From Candidatus Latescibacterota bacterium (GTDB lineage: Bacteria; Latescibacterota; UBA2968; UBA8231): DNA of 64,000 nt. This document shows positions 49,848-57,509 of this stretch, in pieces. The number at the start of each line of letters is the position of its first letter. Within the stretch, counting starts at the first letter, position 1. Both the position numbers and the translations under genes were made by a program. The notes beneath the pieces were generated by a model, which saw only the letters and a program-made list of their open reading frames with translations, was not told the DNA's origin and made no database searches. The stretch spans positions 38,307-102,306 of the forward strand of contig JAJDUT010000139.1 in assembly GCA_022826515.1 (NCBI GenBank), given 5' to 3'.

Positions 49848-50513
49848 ATGGGAGCAGTAGAGCGGCTCGCCGCCATCTGGAAAGCGAACCTCAACGAGGT
49901 GCTAGACCGGATCGAGGATCCAGCGAAGATGGTGGATCAGATCGTCCGCGACGCCGAGCGCGCTGTTGACCAAGCCGTAGATTCTTTGGTCAAGGCGCGG
50001 GCCACTAAGCGGCGTCTAGAGCGCGACCACCAGCGCAACGCAGAGCAGATGCAGATGTGGCAAGACAAAGCCGCAGCCGCAGTGGAGGCCGGAAACGACG
50101 AAGGTGCGCGGCTGGCCTTGATACAGAAGACCGAACTGGATCAGGTGCACGTGCGGCTGGAACCGGCTCTCGCAGAGATCTGCGACACCGTGGCTGAGCT
50201 AGAGGAGCAGGTCGAGATCCTGCGCCAAAAGCTGCGCGATATCCGCGTGCGGCGGGGCAAACTGATCGCCCGCTGTTGCGCCGAGCGCGAGCGCGGTGTA
50301 GCATTCGGCGAAGACTCGTCTGCGCACCGCTTTGACGCGATCGCGCAGCGGGTGCAGCAGAGCGAGCGCGAGTTGGCGCGCTTTGAGGAACAGGTCGATC
50401 AGGCCGTCGCCGAGGCCGAAGTGCTGCGCGAATTAGCCGCTAAGCGCCGCGCCGAGCGCGACCACAAAGTCGCGGAGGAACTGGCCGCGCTGAAAGCGGA
50501 AAAGACATCGTAA
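49848..50513 (+). CDS. pspA: PspA/IM30 family envelope-stress protein
   Basis: A 221-residue, almost wholly coiled-coil protein of the PspA/Vipp1 family, which assembles on the inner membrane and protects it during stress. The N-terminal helix AVERLAAIWKANLNEVLDRIEDPAKMVDQIVRDAERAVDQAVDSLVKA has the family form, followed by long heptad-rich helices (residues about 25-215). TAGGAGG lies before ATG 49848. Its position behind a sigma-54 promoter and together with a small membrane protein is the arrangement of phage-shock operons, although PspB, PspC and PspF are not recognisable here. Confidence 0.9.
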   Translation: MGAVERLAAIWKANLNEVLDRIEDPAKMVDQIVRDAERAVDQAVDSLVKARATKRRLERDHQRNAEQMQMWQDKAAAAVEAGNDEGARLALIQKTELDQVHVRLEPALAEICDTVAELEEQVEILRQKLRDIRVRRGKLIARCCAERERGVAFGEDSSAHRFDAIAQRVQQSERELARFEEQVDQAVAEAEVLRELAAKRRAERDHKVAEELAALKAEKTS

Positions 50514-50525
50514 AGGAGGCCGTCC

Positions 50526-50894
50526 ATGTTGGCCAGAATACTAGGTGTGCTATTGTTGATTGGGGGCGTTGCGCTGGGGGTCGAACTGATTTGGCCCTTG
50601 TTTGGCGGCCTCTTTGGTTTGCTCGGTGCAGTTGCGGTCGTCCTCTTGGCTGCCGGGGCGCTCTATATAGGTCTGCGCTTGTTGCGCGGAGAGAGCATCG
50701 TGGGCCGGGTCGTTGGGGCCTTGGTCCTACTCGCTGGAATCTGGCTGGCATTTTGGGCCGCGTTGAGCTTGGTGTCCGGCATCTTTGGCATCGCATTTTT
50801 GCTGTTGCAGGTCGCCTTGGTGCTGGCGATGCTCTACGTGGGCTGGCGGTGGCTGGACAACGGCGAGTTTAGCCTGCGAAGAGGGAGAATTTGA
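50526..50894 (+). CDS. Small four-helix membrane protein of the psp-like operon
   Basis: A 122-residue protein that is almost entirely hydrophobic, with about four membrane segments (residues about 2-24, 26-50, 60-84, 88-108) and a basic C-terminus (LRRGRI). AAAGGAGG lies before ATG 50526, 12 bases after the pspA stop. The position suggests a membrane partner or sensor of PspA; by sequence I cannot call it PspC or PspD. Confidence 0.72.
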   Translation: MLARILGVLLLIGGVALGVELIWPLFGGLFGLLGAVAVVLLAAGALYIGLRLLRGESIVGRVVGALVLLAGIWLAFWAALSLVSGIFGIAFLLLQVALVLAMLYVGWRWLDNGEFSLRRGRI

Positions 50895-50930
50895 GGGCGA
50901 AAAAAAACGCGTTGTAAAGGATTAAATTGC

Positions 50931-50959
50931 TTGACAACTGCACTTGTGTTCAGTATGTT
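50931..50959 (+). promoter_or_regulatory. Sigma-70-like promoter
   Basis: TTGACA at 50931-50936 and TATGTT at 50954-50959 are separated by 17 bases. It drives the orphan gene at 51049, about 90 bases downstream. The inverted repeat at 50938-50982 overlaps the spacer, the -10 box and the expected start point. Confidence 0.7.
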
Positions 50960-50982
50960 TTAATTACTGAACACAAGTGCAG
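50938..50982. promoter_or_regulatory. 18-bp perfect inverted repeat, candidate operator
   Basis: CTGCACTTGTGTTCAGTA (50938-50955) and its exact complement (50965-50982) are separated by nine bases. It covers the core of the promoter at 50931-50959, so binding would repress it. No T run follows, which argues against a terminator for the psp-like operon. Confidence 0.7.
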
Positions 50983-51048
50983 TAAGGCGATTTCCCAAGT
51001 CCTTTCTGGCGCACTCCCGAGCGCCAGTACTCCCTTAGGAGGTTTTCA

Positions 51049-51342
51049 ATGCACAGGCAGCGCGCATTCCCCATGTCCCCATCGATATCTCGCCTGGGCG
51101 GCGAGCTCAGCGCGGTCATCAATCGGGTGCGGAGCGCTTTCGGCCCCATTCCCATGCACGGCTCGGCCGCCCGTCCCCAAGTCCAGCGGGCCGAGCAAGT
51201 CGTCGACCAAACTGCCCGTCAGCTCCTGCGCGGCGAAGCGGATTTGAGCGCGTGGTATCGGGTGCTGCGTCAGTACGAAGATGCTTGGATGCTAGAGCTG
51301 GAAAGGGTGCGCGGTGCTCGAGCCGAGCGCTGTGCGGCTTAG
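51049..51342 (+). CDS. Small orphan protein behind an operator-like repeat
   Basis: A 97-residue basic protein (MHRQRAFPMSPSISRLGGEL...) with no recognised domain. The second half is helical and charged (AEQVVDQTARQLLRGEADLSAWYRVLRQYEDAWMLELERV). TAGGAGG lies five bases before ATG 51049; ATG 51073 is an alternative. Its stop overlaps the stop of the convergent BMC vertex gene by four bases. The dedicated promoter and perfect inverted repeat imply tight control of its synthesis. The role is unknown; proximity to the shell genes could be accidental. Confidence 0.65.
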   Translation: MHRQRAFPMSPSISRLGGELSAVINRVRSAFGPIPMHGSAARPQVQRAEQVVDQTARQLLRGEADLSAWYRVLRQYEDAWMLELERVRGARAERCAA

Positions 51343-51602
51343 CCGAGGCGTATCTCGTCCACCTTGCCGACGATAGCTGCGTCCACAGGCAATGGAGGGG
51401 CAAAGGCATTGCAGGCTTCGCGCGCGACCTCGACGATCACCGCGTCTCCCTCGCGCAGGGCCGCCCACGTCGCGCAGACCTCGGCCTCGCCTATAGGCTC
51501 TAACCGCTCGTCGATGTCTTGGGTCAGGTGCAATATCTGGCCGCGGAACGGCTCAATGCACTGCGAGAGCACTACGGTGCCCACTACCTTGGCTAACTTC
51601 AC
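51339..51602 (-). CDS. EutN/CcmL microcompartment vertex protein (third copy)
   Basis: An 87-residue protein of the BMC-P (EutN/CcmL) family, which forms pentamers that close the vertices of bacterial microcompartments. MKLAKVVGTVVLSQCIEPFRGQILHLTQDID is the typical first strand and loop, and AVIVEVAREACNAFAPPLPVDAAIVGKVDEIRL the typical C-terminal half. I start it at GTG 51602, which overlaps the stop of the preceding shell gene (GTGA), because the longer frame to 51647 adds unrelated basic residues. It is the last gene of an ispH-BMC-P operon and the most diverged of the three copies. Confidence 0.85.
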   Translation of the reverse strand: MKLAKVVGTVVLSQCIEPFRGQILHLTQDIDERLEPIGEAEVCATWAALREGDAVIVEVAREACNAFAPPLPVDAAIVGKVDEIRLG

Positions 51603-51859
51603 TCGGCGACCTCTTCGTCGATAATGCCCACGATTACGCTCCTGCACGGCGGCCGCTCGGCTCCGGTCACCTCGGCCCCAGCGGCCCCTGACTGCACGAC
51701 CAGCACCTTACTGCCGACCCCCGCCTGAACCCCATCCACCGCCACCTGCAAAGCGCCGTCCTCCTCGTCTTCAGGGCGCACTACCATGATCTTCTGCCCG
51801 GCAAGCAAGGGATGTTTGCTGCTGGCGACTACGTGGCCAATGACGCGGCAGACCTTCAT
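51599..51859 (-). CDS. EutN/CcmL microcompartment vertex protein (second copy)
   Basis: An 86-residue BMC-P family protein. MKVCRVIGHVVASSKHPLLAGQKIMVVRPED is the N-terminal half with the family's G-x-V-x-(S/A)-(S/T)-K-H-x-x-L-x-G-x-K pattern. VDGVQAGVGSKVLVVQSGAA and SVIVGIIDE are the conserved pentamer core. It overlaps the first copy by four bases (ATGA) and the third by four, so all three are translationally coupled. Confidence 0.92.
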   Translation of the reverse strand: MKVCRVIGHVVASSKHPLLAGQKIMVVRPEDEEDGALQVAVDGVQAGVGSKVLVVQSGAAGAEVTGAERPPCRSVIVGIIDEEVAE

Positions 51860-52158
51860 GCGACTTGCTTTTCTAGGGGGCGTCCAAATGCCTGTAGCGA
51901 ATCCACGATGCCGATGATCAGCGCATCTACTGGGATCTGATCCATGCTCGGTGCCTGCCGCGCCGAACTGCCCTGCACGACGACGACGAGTTCGCCCTCG
52001 CCCGCTTGCACGCCGTCGATGCAGACGAGGTGTTTTTGCGTGCGCTGCAAACCTTCGGGTGTGGCGGCGAGGATCTCGACTATTAAGAGTTTCTCACCCT
52101 CGAGGGCATCTACTTTGGCGCTGGAGACCACATGCCCTTTGACGAGACCGAGTATCAC
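51856..52158 (-). CDS. EutN/CcmL microcompartment vertex protein (first copy)
   Basis: A 100-residue BMC-P family protein, with MILGLVKGHVVSSAKVDALEGEKLLIVEIL, then VCIDGVQAGEGELVVVVQGSSARQAP and VDALIIGIVDSL, and a short extension (QAFGRPLEKQVA). It starts four bases inside ispH (ATG 52158, ispH stop 52155) and ends overlapping the second copy. No hexameric shell (BMC-H) gene is present in the window, so the rest of the shell must be encoded elsewhere or the pentamers act on their own. Confidence 0.92.
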   Translation of the reverse strand: MILGLVKGHVVSSAKVDALEGEKLLIVEILAATPEGLQRTQKHLVCIDGVQAGEGELVVVVQGSSARQAPSMDQIPVDALIIGIVDSLQAFGRPLEKQVA

Positions 52159-53411
52159 GGGCTTTCCTCAAAGAGCTGCAAGCTGGCGTCGTCGATTTCT
52201 TGCGCGTCGTACCCATACAAGCCAGCGACTTTCTCCAGCACTTGGTTCATGAGGATATCCGGGCAAGATGCGCCTGAGGTAATGATTAGCCGCACGGGCA
52301 GAGGACGCGGCAGCCAGTCTTCACTCTCGGTTATTTCCTTAGTGTGGACATCGAAATGGCGGATGCGCTGGTCTGACAGGATCTCGTCGCTGTTGGCGAT
52401 GAGGAAGCTCGGCATGGATTGGAGGCACAGCTCGACTAAATGTGAGGTGTTCGAGCTGTTGTAGCCACCGACGACCAGCGCCAAATTAGCGCCAGAGCTT
52501 AGCAGCGTGCGCGTGGCGTTCTGGTTTTGGTGGGTGGCGTAGCACAAGGTGTCGTTGGTGTCGGCGCAGTGGTAGTCGAGGTTTTCCGCGCCATAGCGCT
52601 GGCGCATGGCGCGGCGCAAAATGGTGGCCACTTCCTGCGTTTCCTCGGCGAGCATGGTCGTCTGGTTGACCACAGCCACTCGCTCTAGGTCCTTTTGTGG
52701 ATCGAAACCCTCTGAGCTTTTGCCGGCAAAGGCGCGCTCGAAGTCGGCGAGCGGCATCTCACCTGTGATGTACGCGGCAACCTTCTCGGCTTCGGCGGCG
52801 TCGAGCACCACTAGGGTTTTGGTGTGTTCCTCGGTGTGCGAATGAGTCGCTTGGGTCTCCTCGTGATTGTACTTGCCGTGGATGATGATGGTATAGCCTT
52901 GGCGGCCTAGCTCCTCGCCGCGCTTCCACACCTTGGACACAAAGGGGCAGGTGGTATCGTAGTTTTCTCGGTATTCCTCGGAGTCGATGTCGATGCCGCT
53001 TTGGCGGAACGAGTCCTCGATCTGCATGGTGGTGCCAAAGGCCGGGATGAGCGCGATGTCGTCGCTGCTCAGCTCTTCCTCGGAGACTTGGCGGTCCCCC
53101 TTGGAGTCGTAGATGAAATGGACGCCTTGCTCTTTGAGGTCGTTGTTGACCAAGGGGTTGTGGATGATTTCGTTGACGAGGTACGCGTTGCGATCCGGGT
53201 TTTCCTTGACGGCTGAAAAGGCCATGTGAATGGCCCGCTCGACCCCAAAGCAAAAGCCAAAGTGCCGGGGGATTAAGACCTGTAGCTGGCCGATTTGCAA
53301 GAGCGTCGGGCACAGCGAGCGCTTGCCGTTTTTCAGGCGGTAGTCCTTGACGCGCTGGATGGTGGAGCCGGCGTAGTGATTGGGGACTTGGTCGAATTGA
53401 GGGTACGCCAT
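52155..53411 (-). CDS. ispH: 4-hydroxy-3-methylbut-2-enyl diphosphate reductase, long form
   Basis: A 418-residue IspH (LytB), the last enzyme of the MEP isoprenoid pathway, which makes IPP and DMAPP with an Fe-S cluster. The three cluster cysteines are visible: GFCFGVERAI (C54), TTCPFVSKVW (C155) and SGASCPD (C383). Substrate-binding stretches are EIIHNP, the HEE of GKYNHEETQATHSH, and GGYNSSNTSHL. At 418 residues it is of the longer plant/cyanobacterial type; the enterobacterial enzyme is near 316. ATG 53411 has AAGGAG upstream and is preferred to 53447. It is the first gene of an operon with three BMC vertex genes, an unusual association. Confidence 0.93.
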   Translation of the reverse strand: MAYPQFDQVPNHYAGSTIQRVKDYRLKNGKRSLCPTLLQIGQLQVLIPRHFGFCFGVERAIHMAFSAVKENPDRNAYLVNEIIHNPLVNNDLKEQGVHFIYDSKGDRQVSEEELSSDDIALIPAFGTTMQIEDSFRQSGIDIDSEEYRENYDTTCPFVSKVWKRGEELGRQGYTIIIHGKYNHEETQATHSHTEEHTKTLVVLDAAEAEKVAAYITGEMPLADFERAFAGKSSEGFDPQKDLERVAVVNQTTMLAEETQEVATILRRAMRQRYGAENLDYHCADTNDTLCYATHQNQNATRTLLSSGANLALVVGGYNSSNTSHLVELCLQSMPSFLIANSDEILSDQRIRHFDVHTKEITESEDWLPRPLPVRLIITSGASCPDILMNQVLEKVAGLYGYDAQEIDDASLQLFEESP

Positions 53412-53549
53412 GCGAAGCTCCTTCGTAAAATTGCGATAGAAGTACATAGTACAGTATCAGGTTAAGCTGTCAATAGTGCGCCCTGCTCGGGGCCGGGCGA
53501 TTGGTTATATTGCCGGGCGTTGAATTCACCTGTACGGGAGTGTAAAGCG

Positions 53550-54629
53550 ATGAAATTCGTCATTCGCGCTGGAGGGGTCGGCACGCGGCTGTGGCCCTAT
53601 AGCCGAGCGCACAAGCCCAAGCAGTTCCACTGCATGGCCGGCGAGCAGACCATGCTGCAAGACGCGGTCGCCCGCATTGGCGCGATTGCCACGCCAGCCG
53701 ATGTGTACGTATCGACTGGAGGTTCATTGCAGTCGCTGGTGAGTGAGCAGGTGCCGGCGCTGCCGTCCGAGCAGCTAATCGTCGAGCCGGCGCTGCGCAA
53801 TACCGGACCGGCCATCGGCTTGGAGTGCGCGTTGTTAGAGGCCCGCCATCCGGGCTGCACGGTCGCCAGCTTGGGATCGGATCACTACATAGGCCGGCCC
53901 GAGGAGTTCTGCCGCTTGTTGCAAGTTGCCGACCAAGCCCTAAATGAACGGCCCGACTACTTGTTTACGCTTGGGGTCAAGCCGACGCGTGCTGAGACTG
54001 GCTATGGTTACATCCATCGTGGCTCCGTGCTAGCAGAGGTGAGTGGGACGCCGGTGTACGCAGTCGCCGAGTTCACGGAAAAGCCCGGAGCACAACAGGC
54101 GGCTGAGTACGTGGCGAGCGGTCGCTATTTGTGGAACAGCAACACGTTTGTCTGGAAGGCGGCGACCGTGCTGGAGCTTTTCGCCCGCTTTGAGCCGGAA
54201 ATACACGCCGGGTTGCAGCGCATCCAAGCTGCCGTTGGCACGCCGCAAGAGGAAACGGTCATCGCCTGCGAGTATCCAAAACTCAAGCCGATCTCCATCG
54301 ATCACGCCTTGGTCGAGCGCGCTCCCAAGGTGGCCACGCTAGCGGCGGATATCGACTGGGGCGACATCGGCTCTTGGGCGGCGCTGACAGACGTATTGCC
54401 GACGGATGCGGCGGGCAATTTGCTGGCGGGCGAGGTGGTGGCGTTGGACGCGGTCCGTTCGACGGTGTACGGGCAGGCCGATAAAGTCGTGCTGCTACTA
54501 GGGGTGGAAGACTTGGTGGTGGTGGATACTGAAGACGCGCTGCTGGTGTGCGCGAAGAGGGCGGCCCAGCAGGTGAAAGATGCGGTGGATCTGCTAAAAG
54601 AAAAGCAGGGGTACGAGAAATATCTCTAA
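53550..54629 (+). CDS. manC: Mannose-1-phosphate guanylyltransferase
   Basis: A 359-residue nucleotidyltransferase that forms GDP-mannose from GTP and mannose-1-phosphate, a precursor of mannose- and fucose-containing glycans. The pyrophosphorylase signature is AGGVGTRLWPYSRAHKPKQF at the N-terminus, and VASLGSDHYIG, KPTRAETGYGYIHRG, FTEKPG and WNSNTFVWKA follow in family order. It lacks the C-terminal phosphomannose-isomerase domain of bifunctional ManC. ATG 53550 is chosen over the ATG-like start at 53520 because MKFVIRAGG is the family start. It is divergent from ispH over 138 bases. Confidence 0.92.
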   Translation: MKFVIRAGGVGTRLWPYSRAHKPKQFHCMAGEQTMLQDAVARIGAIATPADVYVSTGGSLQSLVSEQVPALPSEQLIVEPALRNTGPAIGLECALLEARHPGCTVASLGSDHYIGRPEEFCRLLQVADQALNERPDYLFTLGVKPTRAETGYGYIHRGSVLAEVSGTPVYAVAEFTEKPGAQQAAEYVASGRYLWNSNTFVWKAATVLELFARFEPEIHAGLQRIQAAVGTPQEETVIACEYPKLKPISIDHALVERAPKVATLAADIDWGDIGSWAALTDVLPTDAAGNLLAGEVVALDAVRSTVYGQADKVVLLLGVEDLVVVDTEDALLVCAKRAAQQVKDAVDLLKEKQGYEKYL

Positions 54630-54671
54630 GAAGCTGCCTGAAGCCCCTATCGGCTGTCACCCGACGGCAAT

Positions 54672-54693
54672 GTATCCGCAGATGAACGCAGAT
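54672..54693. repeat. Fragment of the intergenic element seen at 8860-8955
   Basis: TCCGCAGATGAACGCAGAT (54674-54692) repeats the interior of the element at 8860-8955 with one change. The terminal inverted repeats are absent here. It lies between the convergent manC and dioxygenase genes. Confidence 0.5.
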
Positions 54694-54745
54694 GTGAAAT
54701 GACGTTGGTCGGAGCGCACTTAGAATTTGAGACGGTTGCTAAGGT

Positions 54746-55504
54746 TCATTCCACGTCGAGGATGTAGTGCGCTAGCGGCGAGAGCCGCTGGGCAGTTGCC
54801 GGCCGCAAGTACTCGCGCTGGTTGGTCTGTTGCGGGTGCTCGCGGGCGATAAAGGCGCAGTGCAGGGTGCGGCGAGGGGCGTTGCTGTCGTTGCGATACG
54901 AGCTGTGCCAGAGGCTGCCATTGAACACGGCGACCGAGCCGGCGCGGCCCGTTAGCTGCACTTGCTCGGGGTGATCGGCCAAGCGGTCGTCCATGTAGTC
55001 GGTGATCCTGCCGGGTTTGCGGTGGCTGCCGGGGACGCAGCGGGTCGCGCCGTTGGCCTCGGTGAAATTGTCGAGCATCCACATGGAGTTGACGACGTGG
55101 TACGGCTCGCCGGCCGCGGTGGGCTGCCCCCAATCCGCGTGCAGGATCTGCAAGCCGCTGCCGGGCAGTGGGTCGTGTCCGTTGAGCGAGTGCAGCTTAA
55201 ACGGTCGCTGCAAGACGTGGAAGACCGCGGTCAGCAGCGTCGGCTGTAGGTACACAGCGTTGAAGACCGTCCCCTTGTTGACCAAATCGGCGAGCCGGCG
55301 CACGCCCTCCACTTGGGAGACCTCAGCACCGGCTTCGTCGCCCTCGCGGGCAAAAATCGCGTCAAAGGCGTGGCGCAACTCGGCTAGCCAATCGGGCGCG
55401 ATGACCTCTTCCAAGATGATGAAGCCGTTGGTGTCCAATGCGCTGCATTGCGCGGGCGTCAGCGGCTGGGGGACGAAGCCTCGTTGCAACAGTTCGCTGT
55501 CCAA
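54746..55504 (-). CDS. Phytanoyl-CoA dioxygenase family protein
   Basis: A 252-residue Fe(II)/2-oxoglutarate-dependent oxygenase of the PhyH family. The iron facial triad is likely His and Asp in LQILHADWGQP and His in FNGSLWHSSYRND; the Arg that holds 2-oxoglutarate is near PRRTLHCAFI. N-terminal NGFIILEEVIAPDWLAELRHAFDAIF is typical of the family. I choose TTG 55504, seven bases after an AGAGGAA ribosome site; the open frame continues to 55921 only as an antisense shadow of the aminotransferase gene. Such enzymes hydroxylate lipids, amino acids or natural products. The substrate is unknown. Confidence 0.82.
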   Translation of the reverse strand: MDSELLQRGFVPQPLTPAQCSALDTNGFIILEEVIAPDWLAELRHAFDAIFAREGDEAGAEVSQVEGVRRLADLVNKGTVFNAVYLQPTLLTAVFHVLQRPFKLHSLNGHDPLPGSGLQILHADWGQPTAAGEPYHVVNSMWMLDNFTEANGATRCVPGSHRKPGRITDYMDDRLADHPEQVQLTGRAGSVAVFNGSLWHSSYRNDSNAPRRTLHCAFIAREHPQQTNQREYLRPATAQRLSPLAHYILDVE

Positions 55505-55531
55505 AGCGGATGTTCCTCTGATTTTTTTAAT

Positions 55532-55561
55532 GTAAGGGGCGGTTTGTAAACCGCCCCCTAC
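55532..55561. repeat. GTAGGGGC-family palindrome containing an aminotransferase stop codon
   Basis: Arms GTAAGGGGCGGTTT and AAACCGCCCCCTAC, one mismatch, with two central bases. The aminotransferase stop TAG (minus strand, 55560-55558) is part of the right arm. It lies between the dioxygenase and aminotransferase genes. Confidence 0.7.
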
Positions 55562-56715
55562 ACCTGTTGCGCGAATTCGCAGAGGGTGGTCACGCCGCGG
55601 CGGATGTGCTCTTCGGAGGCGGCGATGGAGATGCGCACGTGGTCGCGGCACATCTGGCCGAAGGTGCTGCCCGGAGCCACGGCCACGCGCTTTTCTTTGA
55701 GCAGCCGGACGGCGAATTCGCCGGAGTCCATGCCAGCCGCGGAGATATCGATCATTAGGTAGATCGCACCGCCCGGGGTGTAGCGGTACAAGCCGTATTC
55801 TCGCAGGACATCGAGGGCGATGTCGCGGCGGCGTGCATAGGCGCGGCACATGGCGTCCACCTCGTCTTGCGGTCCGTCGAGCGCGTCGGCTGACGCGAGT
55901 TGGGAGAACCCTGTGCCACACGAGATAAACGGCTCTTGGAGCTTGGTGGCTATTTCAATGTACTCGGGATTGGCACGGGTGAAGCCGACTCGGTAGCCGG
56001 TCATGGCGTAGCTTTTGGACATGCCGGAGACGACGATGGTGCGTCCGTCCGCGTCGTGCGGCAGGGCGCTCTGATGCGGTTGGTCGAAGACGATTTGGCC
56101 GTAGATCTCGTCGGACAGCACCCACAAGTTGTGGCGCTGGGCCAAGTCCATGAGCTGGCGCATTAGGGTCTCGTCGTACACTTGGCCGGTGGGGTTGGAA
56201 GGCGTGCAGAGGAGGAGGAGCTTGGTGCGCGGGCTGACTAGGCGGTCGATCTCGTCGAGGTCGGGCAGAAAGTGGTTTTCTGCCCGCAGATTGTAAAACA
56301 CGGGTTGGCCGTGGACGATGGAGACGGCCATTTCGTAGTTGGGCCAGCCTGGGTCGGGCAACAGGACCTCGTCGCCCGGTTCGAGCAGGGCGAGGAAAGT
56401 GGTCGCTACGCTCATGACCGCGCCGGGGGTGACGAGGATGTTTTCGCTGGTGGTCGGCACGCCGGTGCGGCGCTCGAAGTGGCGAGCTGCGGCCGCGCGC
56501 AACGCATCGACTCCGGCGTTGGGCACGTACTTGGTGTGGCCGGCGCGCGCATAGCGGCAGGTTGCTTCGACTATAGACTCTGGGGTGGCAAAATCGGGTT
56601 GCCCGACTTCGAGGTGGATGACCTCGCCCGTCTTTTCGACGTCCCAAGCCAAGTCCATGATTTCGCGGATGCCCGAGCGGGGAATGGCCGCGGGGATACG
56701 GGCGAAAGGCTTCAT
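55558..56715 (-). CDS. Class I/II PLP-dependent aminotransferase
   Basis: A 385-residue fold-type I aminotransferase. GQPDFATPESIVEAT is the N-terminal signature. NPTGQVYDETL and SDEIYGQIVFD hold the PLP-contacting Asn, Asp and Tyr. SGMSKSYAMTGYRVGF holds the Schiff-base Lys (about residue 232), and ISIAASEEHIRRGV the C-terminal substrate Arg region. Length is normal. ATG 56715 overlaps the stop of the aspartate-dehydrogenase gene by four bases (ATGA), so the two are coupled and probably share amino- or keto-acid substrates. Its stop codon lies in a GTAGGGGC-family palindrome. Confidence 0.92.
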   Translation of the reverse strand: MKPFARIPAAIPRSGIREIMDLAWDVEKTGEVIHLEVGQPDFATPESIVEATCRYARAGHTKYVPNAGVDALRAAAARHFERRTGVPTTSENILVTPGAVMSVATTFLALLEPGDEVLLPDPGWPNYEMAVSIVHGQPVFYNLRAENHFLPDLDEIDRLVSPRTKLLLLCTPSNPTGQVYDETLMRQLMDLAQRHNLWVLSDEIYGQIVFDQPHQSALPHDADGRTIVVSGMSKSYAMTGYRVGFTRANPEYIEIATKLQEPFISCGTGFSQLASADALDGPQDEVDAMCRAYARRRDIALDVLREYGLYRYTPGGAIYLMIDISAAGMDSGEFAVRLLKEKRVAVAPGSTFGQMCRDHVRISIAASEEHIRRGVTTLCEFAQQV

Positions 56716-57509
56716 CGGATGTGGATGCCCGGGCCGGTCGCGCCGATCATCTGCACAGTGTTGTAGATGGAGACCGGCGTCGAGGCCCCGGTAACGCCGG
56801 TGATTCCCTCGCTACGCGCGACCTTGAGGTCGAGTCCCGGGCCTTGGGCGTGGATTTCGACGATGGCTTCGCTCCACTCCGGGCTTACCAGCAGCAGCGA
56901 GTGCGTGCGGTCGAAGCCGATGCCGGCGTACGCGATGGCTGCGTGGGTGTTGACGTTGCGCGGGAAGAGCGGGCAGATGCCGCGCGTCGGGCCGTCGTAG
57001 AGGACTGTTTCTTCTTTGATGTCGTCGGGGTCGAGGCCGGCAGCCGCGCAATCGACGTTGTGCGGGGGCTTCTTCATCACCACATCGACCGACTCCCACA
57101 CGTCGCGGTTTTCCAACAGCGCATCCATGCCGACTACGCCTCCGTGTGGGACAAAGGCGCGGGTGCCAGCGCGGCGGGTGGTCTCCTCAATGGTGGTTTC
57201 GACGGCTCGGTCGGCGAGGGCGGTCACCGAGATGAACATGTAGTTGGTTTTTTCGAGGATCGTCTGTCCCCACTGGCGGGTGACGTCTGGGTGGGCCATC
57301 TCGACGACAAGGTCGGGTTGCCGCGATTCAAAGTCGCTCAAATCTGCTAGGCAGAGGTCGGCGGGGAGGTTTTGGACGGCAGCGGCCATTTGATCGTGGA
57401 CGAAGACGACCTCCATGCCGTTGTCTGCGTCCGCGTCTATCATCTTGTGGACGACTTGGCCGATCTGGCCGTAGCCGATTAGGCCGATGCGGGTCGATTT
57501 TTGGCTCAT
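56712..57509 (-). CDS. L-aspartate dehydrogenase-like protein (NadX/DUF108 type)
   Basis: A 265-residue NAD(P)-dependent dehydrogenase. IGLIGYGQIGQVVHKMID is the Rossmann motif, and VEMAHPDVTRQWGQTILEKTNYMFISVTALADRAV is typical of the aspartate dehydrogenase family. VPHGGVVGMDALLENRDVWESVDVVMKKPPHN and NVNTHAAIAYAGIGFDRTHSLLLVSPE follow, the latter with the catalytic His. Members oxidise aspartate to iminoaspartate for NAD synthesis or act in amino acid catabolism. I use ATG 57509 (MSQKSTRIG). No quinolinate synthase (NadA) gene is nearby, so a catabolic role with the coupled aminotransferase is equally likely. Confidence 0.85.
   Translation of the reverse strand: MSQKSTRIGLIGYGQIGQVVHKMIDADADNGMEVVFVHDQMAAAVQNLPADLCLADLSDFESRQPDLVVEMAHPDVTRQWGQTILEKTNYMFISVTALADRAVETTIEETTRRAGTRAFVPHGGVVGMDALLENRDVWESVDVVMKKPPHNVDCAAAGLDPDDIKEETVLYDGPTRGICPLFPRNVNTHAAIAYAGIGFDRTHSLLLVSPEWSEAIVEIHAQGPGLDLKVARSEGITGVTGASTPVSIYNTVQMIGATGPGIHIR

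Noticed and set aside
50938..50982. The 18-bp inverted repeat as terminator of the psp-like operon
   Set aside because: No T run follows on the plus strand, and the repeat lies exactly over a well-formed promoter.
55505..55921. N-terminal extension of the dioxygenase frame
   Set aside because: It lies over the aminotransferase gene in another frame and reads low-complexity Arg/Pro/His. A TTG with a ribosome site at 55504 gives a complete PhyH protein.
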